Positions 59,829 to 64,000 of a stretch of DNA of 64,000 nucleotides are shown piece after piece (the first letter of the stretch is position 1; the number at the start of each line of letters is the position of its first letter). A model generated the notes under the pieces. That model was not told where the DNA came from. It saw only the letters and a program-made list of their open reading frames with translations, and made no database searches. A program made the translations under genes and the position numbers. This DNA comes from Streptomyces minutiscleroticus. GTDB taxonomy: Bacteria > Actinomycetota > Actinomycetes > Streptomycetales > Streptomycetaceae. The DNA lies in contig NZ_BMVU01000034.1 of the NCBI RefSeq assembly GCF_014650875.1, forward strand, positions 35,420 to 99,419. The letters run 5' to 3'.

Positions 59829-60746
59829 ATGACCGTGATCGTGCGCGACTTCCGGCCCGGGGACGCCGAGGCGTTCGCCCGGGTCCGCCGGCTGGCCCTG
59901 CCGTACATGTTGCACACCGCCGGCTCCGTCGCGTACGACGTGGCGCACGCCCACCCCGGCGCCCACCACCGGCCGCTGGTCGCGGAGGAGGACGGCGAGC
60001 TGATCGGCACGGCCCAGGTGGGCCTGGTGCACGACAGCCCGCTGCCGGGCCAGGGCTACGTCAACGTGTACGTGCACCCCGGGCGCACGGGCCGCGGCGC
60101 CGGTTCGCTGCTGGCGCGCACCGCCGAGGAGCGCCTGGCCGGCCTGGGCGCGACCCGGCTGTACGCCTGGGTGCTCGACGCCCCGGAGAACCGCGCCTTC
60201 GCCCGGGCCCGCGGCTACCGCCCGGGCCGCTCGGCCCACTTCCTCGGCCTCGACCTCGCGACCGCCGGCCTGCCCCCGCGCCCGGAGCTGCCGCCGGACG
60301 TCGAACTGCGCACGGCCGCGGACTTCGCCGACGACCCGCGGCCCCTGTTCGCGCTGGACGCGGAGACGATGGCGGACGAGCCGGGCGACATCGACCACGA
60401 GTTCACCGACTACGAGGCGTGGCTGACGGGGACCTGGCGCCATCCGCTGCTCGACCTCGGGCTGACGACGGTGGCGGTCGTCGACGGGCGGCCCGCCGCG
60501 TTCAGCGCGGCCCGCACCGACGGCGAGCGGTACGGCACGGTGATGACCGGCACGGGCCGCGCGTACCGCGGGCGCGGCCTGGCGAAGCTCGCCAAGACCG
60601 ACTCGCTGCACCGGGCCCGCGCCGCCGGATACCGGGAGGCGGTCACCGGCAACGACGCGGGCAACGGCCCGATGCTCGCGATCAACAAGTGGCTCGGCTA
60701 CGAGATCCGCGCGACGGAGGTGCAGTATGTCCGCGACCTCGGCTGA
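59829..60746 (+). CDS. Tandem-GNAT acetyltransferase
   Basis: A 305-residue protein with two GNAT domains. The first has GQGYVNVYVHPGRTGRGAGSLLARTAEERL (acetyl-CoA loop GRGAGS). The second has TGTGRAYRGRGLAKLAKTDSLHRARAAGYREAVTGNDAGNGPMLAINKWLGYE (loop RGRGLA). Such double-GNAT proteins include mycothiol synthase relatives and resistance enzymes; the substrate is unknown. The short 71 bp promoter region is shared with the YtrA-type gene. The last 20 bases overlap the DUF402 gene. Confidence 0.87.
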   Translation: MTVIVRDFRPGDAEAFARVRRLALPYMLHTAGSVAYDVAHAHPGAHHRPLVAEEDGELIGTAQVGLVHDSPLPGQGYVNVYVHPGRTGRGAGSLLARTAEERLAGLGATRLYAWVLDAPENRAFARARGYRPGRSAHFLGLDLATAGLPPRPELPPDVELRTAADFADDPRPLFALDAETMADEPGDIDHEFTDYEAWLTGTWRHPLLDLGLTTVAVVDGRPAAFSAARTDGERYGTVMTGTGRAYRGRGLAKLAKTDSLHRARAAGYREAVTGNDAGNGPMLAINKWLGYEIRATEVQYVRDLG

Positions 60747-61239
60747 CCCGGCCCGGCGGCCGGCGGGAACGGTCGAGGTGGTGCTGGTGAAGGCGGGCCG
60801 TACGAAGATCCGCTATCCGGCGGAGCGGCTGCGCGACGACGGCGTACGGGTGACCGTGCGGGCGCCGTGGGCCGGGGCGGGCGTGCGCGACTTCGGCTTC
60901 GTGCGCTTCGAGCCGGGCGACGTGTTCACCGAGCACTACTGGCGCGACCGCTGGTACGCGGTCAAGGAGGTCCGGGACGGCCGGGGCACGCCGAAGGGCT
61001 GGTACTGCGACGTCACCCGCCCCGCGGCCGTCTCCGCGGACGGGCTGGTCGTCGAGGACCTGGACCTCGACCTGTGGTGCTCGGCGGACGGCACGGCGGT
61101 CGTGCGCCTGGACGAGGACGAGTTCGCGGCGAGCGGCCTGGCCGCCGCGGACCCGGAGGCGGCGTCCGCCGCCCGCGCGGCCCTGGACGAGCTGGAGCGC
61201 CTGGCCCGGGGGCCCGGACTCGCGTCCCTGGTCGCGTGA
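60727..61239 (+). CDS. DUF402 (FomD-like) protein
   Basis: A 170-residue DUF402 protein. The conserved strand region FVRFEPGDVFTEHYWRDRWYAVKEVRDGRGTPKGWYCDVTRPA contains the D/W/Y pattern of the family, some members of which hydrolyse nucleoside diphosphates (FomD, Ntdp) or nucleotidyl-phosphonates using metal. LDLDLWCSADGTAVVRLDEDEF follows. It starts within the end of the GNAT gene (20-base overlap), so translation is coupled. Confidence 0.85.
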   Translation: MSATSADPARRPAGTVEVVLVKAGRTKIRYPAERLRDDGVRVTVRAPWAGAGVRDFGFVRFEPGDVFTEHYWRDRWYAVKEVRDGRGTPKGWYCDVTRPAAVSADGLVVEDLDLDLWCSADGTAVVRLDEDEFAASGLAAADPEAASAARAALDELERLARGPGLASLVA

Positions 61240-61360
61240 GCGGGGCGCCCGGCGCCATGCGCCCCGGTGCGGCACGGTGCCCTGCGAGGGGCCGTGCGAG
61301 GGGCCGTGCGATGCGGTACGGGCGGTACGGCGCCGTGCGGGACGGTGCGTGAGGGAGCCG

Positions 61361-61987
61361 CTACGGCCGGGCCACCACCGCGTACCGCTCGTCGCCGACC
61401 TCGCGTCCCCACAGCGACGGGTCGTCCGACAGCCGCTCCAGGCGGACGTCCCGGGCCAGGGGCGCGAGCAGGCCGGTCAGCCGGTCGGCGGAGATGCCGA
61501 CCCCTTCCCCCTCGGTCCCCCACACGCCCTCGACCAGCACCAGCCGCCCGCCGGGGCGCAGCAGCCCGCACCAGTGCCGCAGGACCCGCGCGGGCTCCGG
61601 CAACGTCCACAGCACATGGCGTACGAGCACCACGTCGAAGCGCCGGTCGCCCACCGGCGGTGCCGCCGCGTCACCCGGCAGGAACACGGTGTCACGGCCG
61701 GCCGTCTTGGCCTGGGCCAGGTCGAGCATGCACCGCGAGCGGTCGACGCCGGTGACGCCGTGTCCCTGCTCGGACGCGAGGAGTGCGAGGCTGCCCGTGC
61801 CGCACCCGAGGTCGAGCACCTCGCAGCGGGTGGCGGGCAGCCAGCGCCGCAGCCGGTCCGCCCAGGCCGCGCGCACGGCGGGGTCGCGCAGACCGTGGTC
61901 GGGCTCGTCGTCGAAGGAGGCGGACTCGGCGTCCCAGTCGACGTCCGCGCCGGGTGCAGGGGCGCCGTCGCCGTGATGACTCGTCAT
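61361..61987 (-). CDS. SAM-dependent methyltransferase
   Basis: A 208-residue class I methyltransferase. Motif I VLDLGCGTGSLALLA is near residues 55-70, with the adenosine-contact Asp in VTGVDRSRCMLDLA. VVLVRHVLWTLPEPARVLRHWCGLLRPGGRLVLVEG gives motifs II and III. It is of the UbiE/Methyltransf_11 type; the acceptor is unknown. ATG 61987 is the start. Downstream, between this gene and DUF402, is a short GTGCGAGGGGCC duplication (about 61278-61312). Confidence 0.87.
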   Translation of the reverse strand: MTSHHGDGAPAPGADVDWDAESASFDDEPDHGLRDPAVRAAWADRLRRWLPATRCEVLDLGCGTGSLALLASEQGHGVTGVDRSRCMLDLAQAKTAGRDTVFLPGDAAAPPVGDRRFDVVLVRHVLWTLPEPARVLRHWCGLLRPGGRLVLVEGVWGTEGEGVGISADRLTGLLAPLARDVRLERLSDDPSLWGREVGDERYAVVARP

Positions 61988-62186
61988 GCGTCCACCCTGG
62001 CATCCGGCACCGACAACAGGCCCTTCGCGGGCGCTGCCCCGGGCCCGGCGCGCGTGACCCCTACCACTCGCGGCCAGGACGTAAGCGTGACGATCGCCAC
62101 TGACAGGAGCCCGGCTATGGGTCAGGCTCCCGGGAAAGGCCTACCTCCACGAGAACGCGGAACCCGGTGGGCACTAGGAGGCAGTC

Positions 62187-62321
62187 ATGCGCCGTACGAC
62201 CGTGCAGAAGCCCCTCAAGAGGTCGGACCCGCGCCGTGTGCGGGAGGAGACCGACCGGCACGTCACCGAACGCCAGGAAGTCCGCAAGGACATCGCACGC
62301 ACGTGGTGGCCGGACGGTTGA
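62187..62321 (+). CDS. 44-residue basic hypothetical protein
   Basis: A short gene with an ideal AGGAGG ribosome-binding site (62176-62182) before ATG 62187 and a TGA at 62321. The product is MRRTTVQKPLKRSDPRRVRE at the start and ARTWWPDG at the end. It is highly charged, with a predicted central amphipathic helix (EETDRHVTERQEVRKDIA). There is no Cys and no membrane segment. Third-position GC bias is lower than in long genes, but the clean initiation site supports expression. The function is unknown. Confidence 0.65.
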   Translation: MRRTTVQKPLKRSDPRRVREETDRHVTERQEVRKDIARTWWPDG

Positions 62322-62835
62322 CCGGGCCGGGCCCGGCCCGGCCACCGGACACGCCCTCCGTAGCCCCTGCCCGTCCCCGCAGTCCCCGTCCGTCCCCTAC
62401 GGACTCCGTCCTCACGCGGACTCCGTTCCTGTGCGGACTTCGCCCCTACCGCGGACTCCGTCCGCCCCGGCATCGGCCCGCTCCGTCCCGTTCCCGGCGC
62501 CGGTCCGCCCCGGCCCGGCCACGGGCCCGCACGCCGTCCGGCCACCGGCCCCGGTCGCCGCACCGCCCCCGCGTGCCGTTCCGGCCACCGGCTCCGTACG
62601 CCGGTGGCCGGCACCGCTTCGGTGCCTTCGTTCCGCCCCGGCGTACGGCACGCCCGGCCGTACGGCGCACCTCGCCGCACGGCGGAACGCCGCCTTCCTC
62701 AGCGCAGCCTCAGCACTCCCTTAAACGAACCATAAGGATCACCTCCACCGGTCCTCAGCAGGCCTTTCCACGGTTCCGGGCGGCTAGCTTGCTGCTCGCC
62801 CCCACGCACCGAGGACCGTTTCGAGGAGTGCCCCC
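62322..62835. other. 514-bp spacer before the LPMO gene
   Basis: There is no supportable gene. It holds the 17-bp tandem repeat (62401-62462), then Pro/Arg-coding GC-rich sequence. Near the end is an AT-rich patch with CCTTA-N9-TAAGG (62719-62737) and TAGCTT (62784-62789) as a possible -10 of the LPMO promoter. Confidence 0.5.
62401..62462 (+). repeat. Four tandem 17-18-bp repeats
   Basis: GGACTCCGT or GGACTTCG cores recur at 62401, 62418, 62435 and 62453, with variable C-rich linkers. Confidence 0.75.
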
Positions 62836-63948
62836 ATGACCTTCGCCCAGCGCCCGGCCGCGTCCGCGTCCGGCGGGTTCCGCGGCCGGAGGGCCGCCGT
62901 GATCGCCGCCGTCGGTGCCGCCCCGCTCGCCCTGACCGGGCTCGCCGCCTCGCCCGCCGCGGCGCACGGCACGATGGGCGACCCGGTCAGCCGCGTCTCG
63001 CAGTGCTACGCCGAGGGCCCCGAGAGCCCCGACTCGGCCGCGTGCAGGGCGGCCGTCGCGGCGGGCGGCACCCAGGCCCTCTACGACTGGAACGGCATCC
63101 GGATCGGCGACGCGAACGGCATGCACGAGAAGCTGGTCCCGGACGGGCGGCTGTGCAGCGCGAACAACGACGCGTTCAAGGGCCTGGACCTGGCCCGCAC
63201 GGACTGGCCCGCGACCTCCGTCGGCAGCGGGAAGCACACCTTCAAGTACCGGGTGACCGCCCCGCACAAGGGCACCTTCAAGGTCTACCTCACCAAGGCC
63301 GGGTACGACCCGTCGCAGCCGCTCGGCTGGGACGACCTGGACCTGGACTCCCCGGTCGCCACGGCCACCGACCCGGCCGCGACGGACGGCTTCTACACGT
63401 TCTCCGGCACGCTGCCGCAGCGCTCGGGCCGGCACGTGCTGTACGCGGTGTGGCAGCGCTCGGACAGCCCGGAGGCGTTCTACTCCTGCTCGGACGTGAC
63501 GTTCGGCGGGGCGAGCGGCGGCGGCGCGGGCGTCGGCAGCAGCGGGAGCGGCGGCGGTGAGAGCGGCAGCGGCGCGGGGAGCGGGACGACGCCCGCACCG
63601 GTCGCCTCCGCGCCCACCGAGGAGCAGATCGGGGAGGGCGCCGAGCACTCGACCGTCGAGAACCACGGCCACGGCGACGACGACCCGAGCACGTCGGCGG
63701 AGCCGGTCTCGGACACAGCCGACGGCACCGGCGCCGAGGACAAGGACGGGGCCGGGGACGACACGGCGACCGCCGCCGGCAACCGGCCCGGGCCCGCCGG
63801 CGGCGCGGAGAACCTCGCCGAGACCGGCGGCTCCTCCTCCACCTCGTACATCGCGGTCGGCGGCGCGGCCGCCCTGGCGCTGGGCGCCGCGGCCCTGTTC
63901 GCCTCGGTCCGCCGCCGCGCGGTGGGCGGCGGCCGCCACGGCAGGTAG
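62836..63948 (+). CDS. Sortase-anchored AA10 lytic polysaccharide monooxygenase
   Basis: A 370-residue LPMO. After a signal peptide (residues 1-43, ending ASPAAA) the mature protein begins with His44 (HGTMGDPVSR), which with His144 (TAPHKGTF) forms the copper histidine brace. A Ser/Gly linker and an acidic Asp/Glu/Thr region extend to LAETG (327-331), then a membrane helix and a basic tail (RRRAVGGGRHGR). LAXTG is the class E sortase signal, so the enzyme is covalently wall-linked. The start has GAGGAG. The C-type substrate could be chitin, cellulose or the organism's own surface glycan. Confidence 0.92.
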   Translation: MTFAQRPAASASGGFRGRRAAVIAAVGAAPLALTGLAASPAAAHGTMGDPVSRVSQCYAEGPESPDSAACRAAVAAGGTQALYDWNGIRIGDANGMHEKLVPDGRLCSANNDAFKGLDLARTDWPATSVGSGKHTFKYRVTAPHKGTFKVYLTKAGYDPSQPLGWDDLDLDSPVATATDPAATDGFYTFSGTLPQRSGRHVLYAVWQRSDSPEAFYSCSDVTFGGASGGGAGVGSSGSGGGESGSGAGSGTTPAPVASAPTEEQIGEGAEHSTVENHGHGDDDPSTSAEPVSDTADGTGAEDKDGAGDDTATAAGNRPGPAGGAENLAETGGSSSTSYIAVGGAAALALGAAALFASVRRRAVGGGRHGR

Positions 63949-63964
63949 CCGCCCCCGGCGCGGT

Positions 63965-64000
63965 CACCGGCACCGGACCCGCATGGGACCGGTGCCGGTG
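63965..64000 (+). terminator. Terminator after the LPMO gene
   Basis: CACCGGCACCGG (63965-63976) pairs perfectly with CCGGTGCCGGTG (63989-64000). The loop contains a further CCC/GGG pairing. Confidence 0.85.

Noticed and set aside
61278..61352. Possible small gene or regulatory RNA between DUF402 and the methyltransferase
   Set aside because: It is only a short GTGCGAGGGGCC duplication; no coding signal and no promoter.

Overview
The window is chromosomal DNA from a high-GC actinomycete, almost certainly a Streptomyces. Codons are strongly GC-biased at third positions, GTG and TTG starts are common, Shine-Dalgarno sites are GGAGG-like, and terminators are long GC hairpins without U-tracts. 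From memory, the gene order (tRNA-Leu, YchJ, gntR/gntK/gntP, then soxR, the SGNH lipase and an LAXTG-anchored lytic polysaccharide monooxygenase) matches the SCO1677 to SCO1734 stretch of S. coelicolor. This is therefore chromosome backbone. I saw no transposase, integrase, phage module, CRISPR array or antibiotic cluster.

Layout. 1-4 kb: the end of a tRNA-Leu gene, YchJ, and a gluconate regulon (repressor, kinase, permease) with a visible double operator. 4-9.5 kb: a flavin dehydrogenase, an EamA-like membrane protein, a Nudix hydrolase, two DUF202 membrane proteins and a quinone-reductase-like enzyme. 9.6-13.7 kb: an acyl-CoA module of APH-like kinase, acyl-CoA dehydrogenase, TetR and SDR. 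It resembles the LvaA/LvaC and ACAD10/11 pathway for 4-hydroxyacyl-CoA. 13.9-20.5 kb: a NamZ-like exo-muramidase, a penicillin-acylase-family enzyme, a zinc-ribbon protein, and soxR overlapping a frameshifted gene. 20.5-28.8 kb: two small TetR regulons over a MaoC hydratase, an acyl-CoA dehydrogenase, an alcohol dehydrogenase and an aldehyde dehydrogenase, followed by an MFS exporter. 28.9-36.1 kb: a citrate-metal symporter, a molybdopterin oxidoreductase with its TetR, homogentisate dioxygenase and a GntR/UTRA regulator.

36.2-46.9 kb: an orphan type ISP C-terminal specificity-like protein, a decayed ABC-2 permease, a small conserved protein, and then the most unusual part of the window. A SigK-like sigma factor and its RskA-like anti-sigma factor are divergent from a DUF4331 / TPR / NicO-permease / Ser-Thr kinase run. 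Matching SigK-type promoter sequences face both ways in the gap. I read this as one envelope or metal-homeostasis unit controlled by its own sigma factor.

46.9-58 kb: the secreted SGNH lipase, then a cell-surface polysaccharide locus. It has a CelD/FemAB-like acyltransferase, two GT2 glycosyltransferases, a NodB deacetylase, a 1,319-residue fusion of a flippase with a GT-C-like membrane enzyme, and an opposing membrane-anchored GH39-like glycosidase. 58-64 kb: an AAA ATPase, a YtrA-type regulator, a double GNAT protein, DUF402, a methyltransferase, a 44-residue basic protein, and an AA10 LPMO with an LAETG sortase signal.

Spacers between genes, often convergent ones, repeatedly carry short tandem repeats (7, 14, 17, 26 and 30 bp units). 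Two genes are broken by single-base changes in G/C runs, which could be true decay or sequencing error.
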